A stretch of 64,000 bases of DNA, taken from positions 18,037,998 to 18,101,997 of the forward strand of contig JAKZAP010000020.1 in assembly GCA_023053575.1 (NCBI GenBank). The letters run 5' to 3'. Position numbers and translations under genes: made by a program. The stretch comes from Branchinecta lynchi. Its lineage: Eukaryota; Arthropoda; Branchiopoda; Anostraca; Branchinectidae. The notes beneath the pieces were generated by a model, which ran no database searches, was not told where the DNA came from, and saw nothing but the letters and a program-made list of their open reading frames with translations. Shown one piece after another: positions 43,621 to 54,540 of the stretch. Each line of letters opens with the position of its first letter. The stretch's first letter is position 1.

Positions 43621-43934
43621 AAAAGTATGTCTCAAATTCAAATTAATTTATTATTACAAAAAAAAATTGTTAAATGCCAACAAAGATACACTGACTTCCA
43701 AGTACGTATAATCTTCTGTGCAATTCAAATAGCCTACAGTTGTGTTTCTTAAAAAAGTTGTCAATAAATAAAACAATGCTAACACATTTTGCTTACTGTT
43801 ACAAAACTTTGACGTTACTTGGAGCTTGTGATGTAGCATATAACGAGATTTCTAGAATAGGAGGAGTTTGTTAGTTATATAAGTATGTTTATTTATTTAA
43901 AAAATTTGTGTTGCCATTGCCCACGGGCTTTTTT

Positions 43935-44345
43935 GGTAATAGTTCAGTTCAGTTCAGTTCAGTTCAGTTCAGTTCAGTTTTATTAAAATCAAAATAAAGG
44001 AACAAAATAAATTTCGACCCCTACAAAGCTCCATGGCCCATTACATAGGGGTTAATACCACAATAATTAACAAATGAACGAGTTTCTTAACTATTACAAT
44101 AAAATAAAAGAGAACAAAATTATATACAATTGATTCATGTTAAAATGTTAATTTGGTCAGGTAATTATGACTACTGAAGAACATCAACACCTGATCATTT
44201 GTTTTTCTGGTTCTAACATCTTGATGATTTTTTGTTCTGGCAAAAAGATAGTCCAACCTGTAGAACGTCGTACTGACTGATGAACATACCAAATAGGCCT
44301 AGCTTCCACTGAAATACCCGTATCGCGCGCCAGTTATCCTACCAT
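43935..44345 (-). mobile_element. Retroelement 3' end with (AGTTC)n tail
   Basis: (AGTTC)n at 43,942-43,978 is followed by TTTTATTAAAATC, an AT-rich UTR-like stretch and a segment that could be a decayed coding end. It points left by analogy with the 19,784 element. Confidence 0.45.
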
Positions 44346-44680
44346 TCTCGACTTTGGCTACAGATTTCACCTGGCGTATCCAGTCCGTTTCCCTGTATTT
44401 CCCAGATGGGCGATCTGTCTCTTTTTCAGTCAGCTTGAGCTGTTTTCATCTCCTTTTCTTTTCTTTATCTTGACCCTCTGAGCTCGCCTTGGGAGACCTT
44501 CTTGGAAGAGATACAAATAAGAAATTTATCAACACATCCGTTCCTGTTTTTCTTCGTCTTCGTTAAGAAATTCCTGACATGCCTGCTGGGTGAGATCCTA
44601 GATTTCCGTCAGAAATTCTTTACTCTTGTGAAAAAAAGATAAATTCTAAAACGACCAATCGGTAGGATTCCGAACTAAAG

Positions 44681-44800
44681 TAAGTAAGTAAGTAATTTAT
44701 TTGTAACCCGCCATTTTGGAAAAGCGGAGTAAATGAAGAAAATAAATAAAACACTTAAATACACATAAAAAGACACTTAATTTTCAATCTTCGGGCTCTT
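44681..44800 (-). mobile_element. Retroelement 3' tail repeat J, copy 2
   Basis: (TAAG)n, TTTGTAACCCGCCATTTTGG, GCGGAGTAAATGAAGAAA and AAAGACACTTAATTTTCAATC match 15,075-15,190. Confidence 0.55.
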
Positions 44801-45055
44801 CGGCTAGGAAGCAGTGGAAAAGGTCGTGCGCTGGTTGGGCTCTGTTGCCAATGATTTTGGATAGCGACGAAGAAACATCCAAAAGGGTAATACTTGCATC
44901 TTGAATTTTGAACTTCTCCCTCAATGTGGTATTTAACTATGGTATTTTTTGGCCTATCCAACCACTATCACTTTTTCCGGGAAAGGAAAGAAAATCGACT
45001 ACATACATAATTTTGCCGTGCGTATCTCAGATGTTGCATTTTTTCCGGACTCTAA

Positions 45056-45140
45056 GTAAGTAAGTAAAGTATTTACTTCTCGTATTTATCACTTAAGAAC
45101 AAAACGGAGTAAAGAAGAAGATAAAGAAAAAGAAGGTTGG
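45056..45140 (-). mobile_element. Retroelement 3' tail (TAAG)n, type J2
   Basis: GTAAGTAAGTAAAGTATTTA, CACTTAAGAACAAAACGGAG and TAAAGAAGAAGATA match 45,588-45,675 almost exactly. Confidence 0.55.
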
Positions 45141-45323
45141 ATTATCTGGTGAGAAGTGATGGGACAAAAAGTTTTAGTGTTTGTTCTTGTAAGAAATTGT
45201 TCGGAAGGGAATATTGAACCTTTCTATGCCCATTTTTAGTATAATATTATTATATCTAGCTTCGCCTTTTGTTCTTGCCTCATTGTTGGTGGTTCTTAAT
45301 GGACCTGTTATTTTTTATTTCAG

Positions 45324-45460
45324 TGGCTGCCCCGCCAACTCCCGCCGACAACGGGTTTGAAGTTCGCCCTTCGGAAGATGTCGCTTTAACGGTTCATCGT
45401 GTAGGATTCGACGGTTGCTTCCGGGCTGTGGGTATGAAATGTGGCACGAATGGCGGAAAG
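45324..45460 (+). CDS. MAN2A: Golgi alpha-mannosidase II-like (GH38), penultimate exon
   Basis: The acceptor is TTTTTTATTTCAG ending at 45,323 and the donor is AAAG|GTAAGA at 45,461. The exon is 137 nt: two bases complete the split codon from the 23,672 exon (G+TG, Val), followed by 45 whole codons. The translation includes EDVALTVHRVGFDGCFRA and ends CGTNGGK. In the MAN2A family the corresponding segment is an ALILHRKGFDC-type motif followed by a cysteine and a TTQGK-like end, so the spacing of the HR.GFD motif, the second cysteine and the GK end all agree. It lies between a 21.4-kb intron and a 7.5-kb intron, both full of retroelement tails and repeats; such tails sit 190 bp before it and 130 bp after it. 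The exon ends in phase 0, as the terminal exon requires. Confidence 0.85.
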
Positions 45461-45587
45461 GTAAGATTTTATAGTTCGTTACAACTCCGCTAGGAAGCAC
45501 AGTCTAACAATCGACATGGGGAGGAGGGCGGTAATACTACCTCTCTCAACCGGCAACGCCTCTTTACCGAATTCTAGAGCTAGTTGT

Positions 45588-45680
45588 AAGTAAGTAAGTA
45601 AGTAAAGTATTTATTATCCGTACTTTTCACTTCAGAACAAAACGGAGTAAAGAAGAAGATACAGAAAAAGAAAATGTCGA
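45588..45680 (-). mobile_element. Retroelement 3' tail (TAAG)n, type J2, copy 2
   Basis: Same sequence as 45,056-45,140. The two copies bracket the MAN2A-like exon at 45,324 in the same orientation. Confidence 0.55.
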
Positions 45681-45699
45681 TATGAAATCTTCAGAAAGA

Positions 45700-45872
45700 T
45701 ACCAAATTCATTCGTTCCGTATTTTACGAAACATTTTAACTGTTCATGATTATGTTCGTTTTGTTAGTTTGTGTTTTATTTGCATTGTAGTGAGTGTTTA
45801 TTTTTCCTATTCCCGCCCGTGTTAGCCTAGTGTTATTGGGGTTGAAACTAAAATTGATTGATTGATTGATAC
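45700..45872 (+). mobile_element. Retroelement 3' end with (TTGA)n tail
   Basis: CCCGCCCGTGTTAGCCTAGTG, then GGGGTTGAAACTAAAA and (TTGA)n. Typical LINE end on the + strand. Confidence 0.5.
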
Positions 45873-46745
45873 CATTTCTGCCACCGTATCACGTTGTCTG
45901 CAGGGCTTTCCGCCGCTGCAGAGGGTCCAAACTGAAGGGACACAAACCCCATCTGGGTAATAACCCAAGAGCTCTGAACCAGTTCGTAGCAGGGTTGCAA
46001 CGTGTCGTACAATATTGTGAATTGTCACTCTATTTTGTTTTTGTCACTCTTGTCCTACGTAGGACATACAAATCACTCTGTTTCAGAAAATGACCAATTT
46101 TGTCATTTTTGCAGCAGAGATTCCGACCGGACTGACTATTTCAAGTTTTTTTCATGAAGGTAAAATTAAGATCTGTAATTTTTACAGAGACAATTCTGAT
46201 CAAAACTGAACATTTCATGAAAATAAATTCACTCCCAGTTCACTCTTTGTTTTGGACCAAAAGTCACTCTCTAAATATTTTTGATTTGTCAAACCTGGTT
46301 CGTAGAGCTGGTTGCCAGTACCAAATCTACAAATGTATCAGTCATGAGGCATCTGCAGGGATCCCCGACGTCGGAAAAGCAGCCAAAATCCTGCACGTTT
46401 TCCCCCGGAAACAGCAGCAAAGACAGCGAATGTTCCTGTTTAACAGAACATTTTCGGAATTAGAGGCTGAAGGGACGGCTCCTGGGTTCAGGCACCATAC
46501 TTTAACGCTGGGTCACCCTTCACATACCCTGATTCACAAGTGGCGCTCGTACCGAGTGATCCAACTGCGAAAATCGGTTCTGATGTTACCACTTACCTAT
46601 AAGTTGTCGAGGCCATCCGCTCCAGAATAGACTATACCGTACCACATAAAAGGTCATTTGTTTTCGTCGTTCAAGTCCAAACGGTATCGAATAAAATGAG
46701 GCACGACATAGTGTTGAGGCACAAGTTCTAAAAAGAGTTACGAAA

Positions 46746-48700
46746 ACTAACAAGAGCTGCCAGCTCATATGGCACTTGTTACGAATAGGCGGTACAAGAA
46801 AGTAGATGAGAACGTCACAAATACACCCCCCATCCAAAAATGCTTGTCGGAAATAGGCTATTTACTTTCACTCAATTCTGAGCAGTTCCGGTATCGTCTC
46901 GGATTATCTGTAGCAAATGCGCGACTGTTCCAACTTCCAAATTTCAGCCCAGTAGATCTTCTCGTTTGATCCCTATAGACGTGCTACACGATTTCCGGTA
47001 CTACCTCCATCTCCTCGTACCGTGGCCGAATCTGGTTCGGACTAAAAAATGGATCATCTAAAGCATCTTCTTTAATACCATCTATCAAGTTGTACTCGAA
47101 TCCGAGCATTTTTGGAAAGTTCCGGTACTCCTCCCCCCCCCCCCCCACTACCAACACACCACCGTTATAGGATCCAGGTCGGACCCTAAAATATGTTGCC
47201 TAGGTTATATGTGCTCTACATTCCAAGTTTCATTTAAACTGATGCACTCGTTTGGCCCCTATGCGAGCCTTAAAGTTTCCGGCAATCTCCCTCCCCCCCC
47301 CCCCCAAACAATTGGAACCATAAATGTCATATCTTTTAATCTTCCCGTCCATCAAGTTTTACTGAAATCGGAGCGTAACCTATCTGCAAATTTTTGGTAC
47401 CCCCCCCCCCCCCCCCTACCTTGGCCTAATCCGGCACCGACGCCAAATAACCAATCTAGGCCGCATAAACTCGGTACTGTTGAACTTGCATCTCACTTGG
47501 TCCATCCGTTTGGTTTGTATGCATGTCAAAAGTTCGCCTCGAATCCCCCGAATCAGGCCACTCGTTCGCAGTTTGCAGAAGTCAACCGACCGGACTTGAA
47601 ACTGAACATCTGAGGTAATAGCTCTTTCCACCTGAAAAGTTTCATTCCAATCCGATCACCCGTTCAAAACTTATACATGCCACTAGATTCGGGACTGCCC
47701 ATCCATCCACTCCCCCCATGATGGTTGGATCGAGGAAACGGCTATTCTCAAGTCAATCAGTTCGGATCCCTGACATACCTGCCAAGTTTCATTGTCCTAG
47801 CACATCAGGAAGTATACTGAACTCGCGGGATCGCTAGAAATCCCCCCTCCCCGACTCCCCCGAAGTGTCTGGATCCGGTCCGGTTATATCAATGACGTAT
47901 CTAGGACTTGGGCTTGCTCTTCCGATCAAGTTTCATCCCGATCCCTCCATTCTAAGCGTTTCTCAAGATTTCCGGTTCCCTCCTCGAATCCCCCCCAGTA
48001 TCATCGGTTCCGGTCTGGTTCTGAAGTGGGACATCTGAGACACGAGGTCATCCTTAAATATCATTTTTCATCAATACCTCATCACCCGTTCGCAAGTTCA
48101 AAATACCTAATTACTCGGCTTCCCCCTCCCTCCACTCCCCCTCCAGATGGTCGGATCGGGGAAGTAACTATTTCCCATTTAATCTGGTCGGGTCCCTGAC
48201 ATGCCTGCCAATTTTCATCGTCCTAGTACATCAGGAAGCACCGAACCCTAGAAATTCGGCCCCCCGCCTCAACTCCCCCAAAGTGAGAAGATTCCTTCCT
48301 CTTATGTCAGTCACGTATCTAGGGCTTGGTGCTTGTTCTTTTCACCAAGTTTCATCCGATCTCTCCACTCTAAGCGTTTTCCAAGATTTCCGGTTTCCCC
48401 CTCGGTCACCGGATCTGGTCTGGATTTTAAATGGAACGTCTAAGACACGAGGTCCTTCCGTACATCAAGTTTCATTAAGATCCGATCTGCCGTTCGTAAG
48501 CTAAAAATATCTCTTTTTTCCTGATTCCCTATCGCTCCAGTCCCCTCCAGATGGTCGGACCGGGGAAGCGGCTATTTCTAATTTAATCTGGTTCGGTCCC
48601 TGATATGCCTGCCAAGTTTCATCGTCCTAGCTTATCTGGAAGTGCCCGAACTAGCAAAACCGGGACAGACAGACTCCTCCAGGCTTCAGTATTGTCGGCA
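46746..48700 (-). mobile_element. Repeat family B, inverted copy
   Basis: The 3' terminus (reverse: AACAAGAGCTGCCAGCTCAT ATGGCACTTG) is at 46,750, and the 5' end (CCGGGACAGACAGAC) near 48,690. Units carry AAGTTTCATC and CCGGTCCG in reverse, with C-runs at 47,137, 47,287 and 47,401. It is shorter and more diverged than the copy that follows. Confidence 0.65.
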
Positions 48701-48719
48701 GGAACAATGTTCTGTGCCG

Positions 48720-51700
48720 TTTTTTATGGCACTTGAGCTTACTCAAGTGCCATATAGCGATTGTTATTTCTGTCCGTCAGTCGGTCTGTCGGTCTGTCGG
48801 TCCCGGTTTTGCTAGTTCGGGCACTTCCAGATAAGCTAGGACGATGAAACTTGGCAAGCATATCAGGAACTGGACCAGATTAAATTAGAAATTGTCGCTT
48901 CCTCGATCCGACCATCTGGAGGGGAGTGGAGGGAGGGGGAATCCGGAAAAAATAGGAAAAATGAGATATTTTTAGCTTACGAACGGGTGATCGGATCTTA
49001 ATGAAACTTAATACATGGAAGGACTTCGTGTCTCAGACCCTCCATTTTAAATCCAGACCGGATCCGGTGACACTGGGGGGAGTTAGAGGGGGAAACCGGA
49101 AATCTTGGAAAACACTTAGAGTGGAGGGATCCGAATGAAACTTGGTGGAAAGTACAAGCAAAAGTCCTTGATACGTGACTGATATAACCGGAACGGATCC
49201 GCTCACTTTGGGGGAGTTGGGGGGGGGGGGGGGGGAGAAGTCCGAATTTGTAGTGATCCCGCGAGTTCCGTGCTTCCTGATGTGCTGGGACGATGGAAAT
49301 TGACAGGCATGTCTGGGACCCGACCAGCTTAAATAGGAAATCATCAATTCCCCGGTTCGACCATCTGGGGGGGGGGGGAGTGGAGGGAGGGTGAAGCCAA
49401 AATTTGAGTTATTTTTAGCTTGCGAACGGGTGATCGGATCTTGATGAAAATTGATATTTAGGATGACCTCGTGTCTCAGACACCTCACTTTAAATCCGGG
49501 CCGGATCCGATGACACTGGGGGGAGTTGTAGGAGGGGAACCGGAAATTTTGAGAAACGCTTAAAGTGGAGGGATCGGGATGAAACTTGGTGGGAAAAACA
49601 ACCACAGGTCCTAGAAACGTCATTGACATAACCGGACCGGATCAGGGCACTGTGGGGGAGTTGGGGTGGGGAACCGGAAACTTTGAGAAACGCTTAAAGT
49701 GGAGGGATCGGGATGAAACTTGGTGGGAAAAACAAGCACAGGTCCTAGACACGTCATTGACATAACCGGACCGGATCAAGGCACTGTGGGGGAGTTGGGA
49801 TGGGGGTCCGGATTTCTAGCGATCCCGCGAGTTCGGCATACTTCCTGGTGTCCTAGGGCGATGAAACTTGGCAGGTATGTCAAGGATCCGAACAGATTGA
49901 CTTGAGAACAGCCGTTTCCCCGACCCGACCATCGTGGGGGGAGTGGGTGGATGGGGACTCCGGAATCTAGTGGCGTGCATAACTTTTGAACGGGTGATCG
50001 GATCTTGATGAAAATTGATATTTAGGATGACCTTGTGTCTCAGACACCTCACTTTAAATCCGGGCCGGATCCGATGACACTGGGGGGAGTTGGAGGAGGT
50101 AACCGGAAATTTTGAGAAACGCTTAAAGAGGAGGGATCGGGATGAAACTTGGTGGGAAAAACAAGCACAGGTCCTAGACACGTCATTGACATAACCGGAC
50201 CGGATCCGATGACACTGGGAGGAGTTGGAGGAGGGAACCGGAAATTTTGAGAAACGCTTAAAGTGGAGGGATCGGGATGAAACTTGGTGGGAAAAACAAG
50301 CACAGGTCCTCGACACGTCATTGACATAACCGGACCGGATCAGGGCACTGTGGGGGAGTTGGGGTGGGGGTCCGGACTTCTAGCGATCCCGCGAGTTCGG
50401 CATACTTCCTGATGTCCTAGGGCGATGAAACTTGGCAGGTATGTCAGGGATCCGAACAGATTGACTTGAGAACAGCCGTTTCCCCCGACCCGACCATCGT
50501 GGGGGGGAGTGGGTGGATGGGGAGTCCGGAATCTAGTGGCGTGCATAACTTTTGAACGAGTGATCGGATTTGAATGAAACTTGTCTGGTGAGCTATCGCC
50601 TCGGACGTTCAGTGTCACGTCCGAGTCGGGTCCGATACCTGTGGGGATGGGGGGGGGGGGGTGTGGAAAACTCAAGAAACTCTAAAAGTAGAGGGATTGG
50701 GACGAAACTTAATGGATGGAACAAGCATTAGGCCTAGATGAAATTGACGGAGCCAGATGGTTTCGGGGCTCTGTGAGGGGAGTTGGAGGGGGGGTTTCCT
50801 GGAATTCCGGTAGTCGTGAGTTAGAATAGTTCCAGATGTAAGACGACAACGAAACTTTGCAGGCACATTAGCGACCCGAATTATCTTGACTTAAAAACCT
50901 GACACAACATACCCCCGGAAACTTCCGTTCCTAGATCCGAGCATTTCTGGGGGAGCAAGAGAAGAGAAATATGGACTTCTATAAATTGCGAACGAGTGGT
51001 CTGATTCGAGTGAAACTTCATGGGTGATACGAATCGATGGCCTCGACATGTAAAACATGCGTTCGAACCATATGCGACCACGATTAGGGGAATTGGGGGT
51101 GGGGGGGGACTTTTGACATGCACAAAAACCAAACGGATGGACCGAATGAGATGCAATTCGACAGTGCCGAGTTTATGCGGCCTAGATTTGTTATTTGGCG
51201 TCTGGGCCGGATTCGGCCAAGGTAGGGGGGGGGGGGGTACTGGAAACTTGCAGATAGGCTATGCTCCAATTTCAGTCAAACTTGATGAGGGAATTAAGAG
51301 ATTGGGCCCGAACCGGCTCCGACAACGTTGGTGGGAAGGGGGGGGGGGGGGGGGGGGGGGGGGGGTACCGGAACTTTCCAAAAATGCTCAGATTCGAGTG
51401 AAACTTGGTAGATGGTATAAACGAAGATGCTTTAGGTGGTCGATTTTTTTTTATTCCGAACCAGATTCGGCCACGGTAGGTGGAAATAGAGTGAGTACCG
51501 GAAATCGTGTAGCACGTCTAGGGATCAAACAAATGGATTTATTGGGATGAAAGTTTGAACAGTCATGTGCATTTGCAATCGAGACGATGCCGGAACTGCT
51601 CAGAAATGAGTGAAACTAAATATCCTATTTCTATTTCCGAACCGCCTTTTTGGATGGCGGGTGTATTTTGTGACGTTTTCATCTACTTTCTTGTACAGCC

Positions 51701-51738
51701 TACTCGTACAAGTGCCATATGAGCTCGTAGCTCTTGTT
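48720..51738 (+). mobile_element. Repeat family B, complete copy 3
   Basis: The 5' hairpin GGCACTTGAG CTTA CTCAAGTGCC is at 48,728-48,751, followed by GTCGGTCTGTC repeats. The 3' end CTTGTACAGCC..GTACAAG GCCATATGAGCTCGTAGCTC ends at 51,738. It is nearly identical to 10,473-13,542, minus one ~130-bp unit and with longer G-runs, including 28 G at 51,338-51,365. Confidence 0.7.
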
Positions 51739-51783
51739 AAGCTTTGGAGTTATGAACTCTCAGTTACACTGAAATAAAAATCT

Positions 51784-51895
51784 TGCAGTATTTGCGACTG
51801 GGATTAATCTTGTCTCTACTGAGATAAGATTATCTCTAATTCGGATTAATCTTCTTCCAGCAGAGATAAGATTAATCCCAGTAGCAAATAGTGCA
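51784..51895. mobile_element. 112-bp inverted-repeat MITE
   Basis: Arms of 28 bp (51,784-51,811 and 51,868-51,895) match at 26 of 28 positions when reversed; core AAGATTAATCCCAGT. It sits 45 bp after family B copy 3. Confidence 0.8.
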
Positions 51896-52918
51896 GTTAA
51901 CTTTAATTCTTACTTCGAGAAAATGTTTACAGTGTACTTGTCTACTTCTACTGTTTGTTAATCTATTTTTATTGCTCCTGCGCCGTGCCGTGCCGTGCCT
52001 CGTTTTAGTCCATCCCAGTCCAAACAGAGTTGCCAAAGAGCAGCAAACTCGACACGTGAAGTTTTGCGGGCTTAGGAAAGAATGCATACACTTTTCAAAA
52101 GAACACTTGTCCTCCCTGTAGCTGTATCAGTCTGGATGTGTACCAGGCACACTTATCATTCAGCCCACTTAAAAGTTTCAATTTTCTCTCAAGAATCAAG
52201 ATTATACATTCCCGTTAGACCAAAGCAAAACACCCAAAGGCCCATAGACACAAATATGCATAAGACTTTCCATCCGGAAATTGGCGATTTCGAACGAAGC
52301 GCTACGGAGAAAGTACTATAAACTTGTGTCTACCACTGTCAGTGCTCGAAGCACTGTCGGACGAAGTTGCCTACTCTTAGCTTGTGTCTGCTGTCTACCA
52401 CCGGGCTTCAAATAATTTCGAGAAGGACGCTGTACTAGTAGTCACGTAACCTCCGTCAGTGAGTGTCAAGTCGCGTTTCTAATGCAGCTAATACAAGCAC
52501 AGGAAAACTTGACCAAAACCCGATCTTAGTGACAAGATTATGTTTACATGCAAAGGGAAAAAATAAGTCTTCAGACCAGAAAATCTGACAAAAATAAATT
52601 CACTAGCCAATAAAAAAAATGTTTTGCGAGCATTTATGACAATAGTACTGATGGTTGCTGCTCTCAAAAGCTAGCTATACTGTTTTTTAGTATTTTTACC
52701 AGCGTCGCCGACGAGATTCCGTTCAAGTAGACCGGAATTCCTTTCATCATGAAAGGATTCTCGTCCCGCTAGACTTTTTTTCTAGTTGCCTTCACGAATC
52801 CTTTCGAGTCGACCTGAATTCGTTTCTACTCGACGGGGTTTCTTGTCCGTCTTAACGCTATGTAAATCATGTAGTCCCATCACGGCCTCATTGGTCACCG
52901 TTCATTTCTTACTTACAG

Positions 52919-53068
52919 TTTAGCGTGATTGACCTGTTCCCGGAATACTTTGGAAACAAAGTTCAACAAGTGTCGCTGACTCTTCTACATTCCGGGGATG
53001 AGTTGCAGAAAACATTCGTGATTTCATTGAAACCGATGGAGTTGTACACATTTCTGCTTAAGAAATAG
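52919..53068 (+). CDS. MAN2A: Golgi alpha-mannosidase II-like (GH38), terminal coding exon with stop
   Basis: A good acceptor (TTCATTTCTTACTTACAG ending at 52,918) opens a 49-codon frame closed by TAG at 53,066-53,068. The translation has a VSLTLLHSG stretch and then ISLKPMELYTFLLKK at the C-terminus. GH38 class II mannosidases characteristically end with a (N/S)L.PMEI.TF..... segment, preceded in MAN2A proteins by an SLSLMHS-like stretch, so this is the expected last exon. Phase 0 joins it to the 45,324 exon without loss of frame. No convincing AATAAA was seen in the first few hundred bases after the stop; the 3' UTR may run into the CACTA-like MITE at 53.6 kb. All three exons stay in frame, so nothing argues for a pseudogene, but the catalytic exons cannot be seen. 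Confidence 0.85.
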   Translation, partial: FSVIDLFPEYFGNKVQQVSLTLLHSGDELQKTFVISLKPMELYTFLLKK

Positions 53069-53191
53069 TTGACTGGTTCAAGTGAAAGAGTGACATTCCT
53101 GTAAAGGATTTCCCAGTTATATATTGGACTCGTGTAAAATTCGGTTCCCAGGAAATCCTGGGATCCGAATATTGTGATGAGTTGAGTTAGA

Positions 53192-53458
53192 TCAGGATTG
53201 GCATCGAACTTTGGGAATCAGTCCCGACGCTGTCGAATCTGTGAAGGAGTTAACATCCTGTAGCAGTTTTTTGGAGCAAGAACGAATAATGATAAGAACA
53301 TCTGTCTCTCCGCCCTTACTCCAGAAATCTGTTATTGTGTTCCATGAAAATTGAGCGGGTGCTCGTACCCATAACTTTTGAATGGCACAATTAGCTCGTT
53401 TAAGCAAGGGGCCCACATAACGCGAATCATCGTTCGCTCGGCGAATTCGGCATCGCAA
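53192..53458 (-). CDS. Unrecognised minus-strand ORF (88 aa)
   Basis: It starts MRCRIRRANDDSRYVGPLLK and contains TITDFWSKGGETDVLIIIRS. It is repeat-free and protein-like, and lies just downstream of the MAN2A-like stop on the other strand. No splice site or family was recognised. It may be chance. Confidence 0.2.
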   Translation of the reverse strand: MRCRIRRANDDSRYVGPLLKRANCAIQKLWVRAPAQFSWNTITDFWSKGGETDVLIIIRSCSKKLLQDVNSFTDSTASGLIPKVRCQS

Positions 53459-53607
53459 GCGAAAAATCCGAGCTGCGCCGCTTCAGCTCCAAGTCGAGTT
53501 TTATTTCCGCCGCGTATCGACTAGTGGCGGAAAAGTTTTGCGTTTTCTGGGCACCTAGCTTTATCGAAATGTTTCAAAAATGAGATAATTTCACAGTGAA
53601 GGAGCTG

Positions 53608-53961
53608 TACTGTGAGAAGTGTCATAACGGATAACACGAGGATGCGCGGTTTCAACAGATAACTCTTAACAGATAACACTTAAGATGTTATCTGTTGTGT
53701 TTCAGAATGTTATGCATAATAAGCGCTACCATCAGGAAGAACCGTTAAAACGCCAAAAAGTATGCTGAGTTTTCCGACATCATGACGATAAGGAATAAGT
53801 CAGTAGATGTTTTTTTGGCTCTTCCTAAAAGATTGTTGTGGATAACATTCCATGCATAACGTTTTCAAACACAACAGATGACATGCGAAGTGTTAGCTGA
53901 TAAGCATTATTTGTTGAAACCGCTCATCCTCGTGTTATCTATTATGAAACTTCTGATAGTG
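53608..53961. mobile_element. CACTA-like MITE, complete copy 2
   Basis: Left arm ACTGTGAGAAGTGTCATAAC and GATAACACGAGGATGCGCGG; right arm in reverse CACTATCAGAAGTTTCATAA. The interior TTTTCCGACATCATGACGAT and TTTTTTTGGCTCTTCCTAA are shared with 28,436. It may fall in the 3' UTR of the MAN2A-like gene. Confidence 0.65.
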
Positions 53962-54540
53962 TGATATGGTTCGGGTATTTTCTGGCAGCTAGAAACAAAA
54001 ATTTAGTCCACTTCAGTCTAGCACTGTCAAGATCTTCCATATAGAATGTTCGTCCATGATCCAGCAAAAATCCAGGCTAAACTCTGTTAAATACATGTGT
54101 ATTGTTTAATGCTTTCATGTAAAGTGTTCTTCCATGATCAAGAAAAAAATTATGTGATGTTGTGTTCACAGTTAATCACACTGGTCTCCTACTTAGCTTC
54201 CTCGGTGTCTTCTCTATGGCGTTCGTCGAACTCGAAGTTTACTGTCAGAAGTTTAACTTATGGTGTCATGTCTTATCATCAACAGATAACATATGGTTGC
54301 GCGTCTTAATAATCTTAATTAATACATCGTATGTTGGATTGGTAGGATATCTCTGTTATGGCCCCATTAAACGTTATTCGAAGAGCATTTCATGACCTCT
54401 TTGAATGTTATGTTTCACGATAGCTAACATATAAAAGAGTCATAACAGTTGCGTTCTCGTAACGTCTAAAACAAAAATACACAAACATGTGTAATCTGGA
54501 ATCAGACTTCTGACAGTGTAGTTTCTATTTTTTACCCACT

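Larger units (their letters stand above)
23880..45323 (+). other. Intron 1 of the MAN2A-like gene (21.4 kb, TE-filled)
   Basis: This is the intron between the 23,672 and 45,324 exons, with GT at its start and AG at its end. It holds a partly duplicated CACTA-like MITE, one arm of the GGGATCCC-bounded repeat, a Helentron-like element, LINE remnants on both strands, several foldback elements and microsatellites. Short retroelement tails are listed separately. Confidence 0.75.
45461..52918 (+). other. Intron 2 of the MAN2A-like gene (7.5 kb)
   Basis: This is the intron between the 45,324 and 52,919 exons. About 5 kb of it is two head-to-head copies of repeat family B (46,746-51,738). The remainder holds two retroelement tails near its start and a small inverted-repeat MITE at 51.8 kb. 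The stretch 52,000-52,918 shows no clear gene; a short palindrome around CCTTTCATCATGAAAGG lies near 52,740. Confidence 0.75.

Noticed and set aside
45904..46463. Possible extra exons at 45,904-45,956 and 46,319-46,463 continuing the 45,324 exon
   Set aside because: They have AG/GT borders and fit in phase, giving a Ser-rich end, but the exon at 52,919 also fits in phase and matches the GH38 C-terminus. An alternative isoform is possible but unsupported.
46154..46630. 158-codon ORF on the + strand
   Set aside because: No recognisable family, overlaps another open frame and sits in an intron next to repeats. Probably chance.
46742..46790. GAGCT..AGCTC and ATATGGCACTTG hairpins as a possible rho-independent terminator or CRISPR-type repeat
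   Set aside because: They are the conserved ends of family B. The spacing and context are eukaryotic, and no direct repeats with unique spacers exist in the window.
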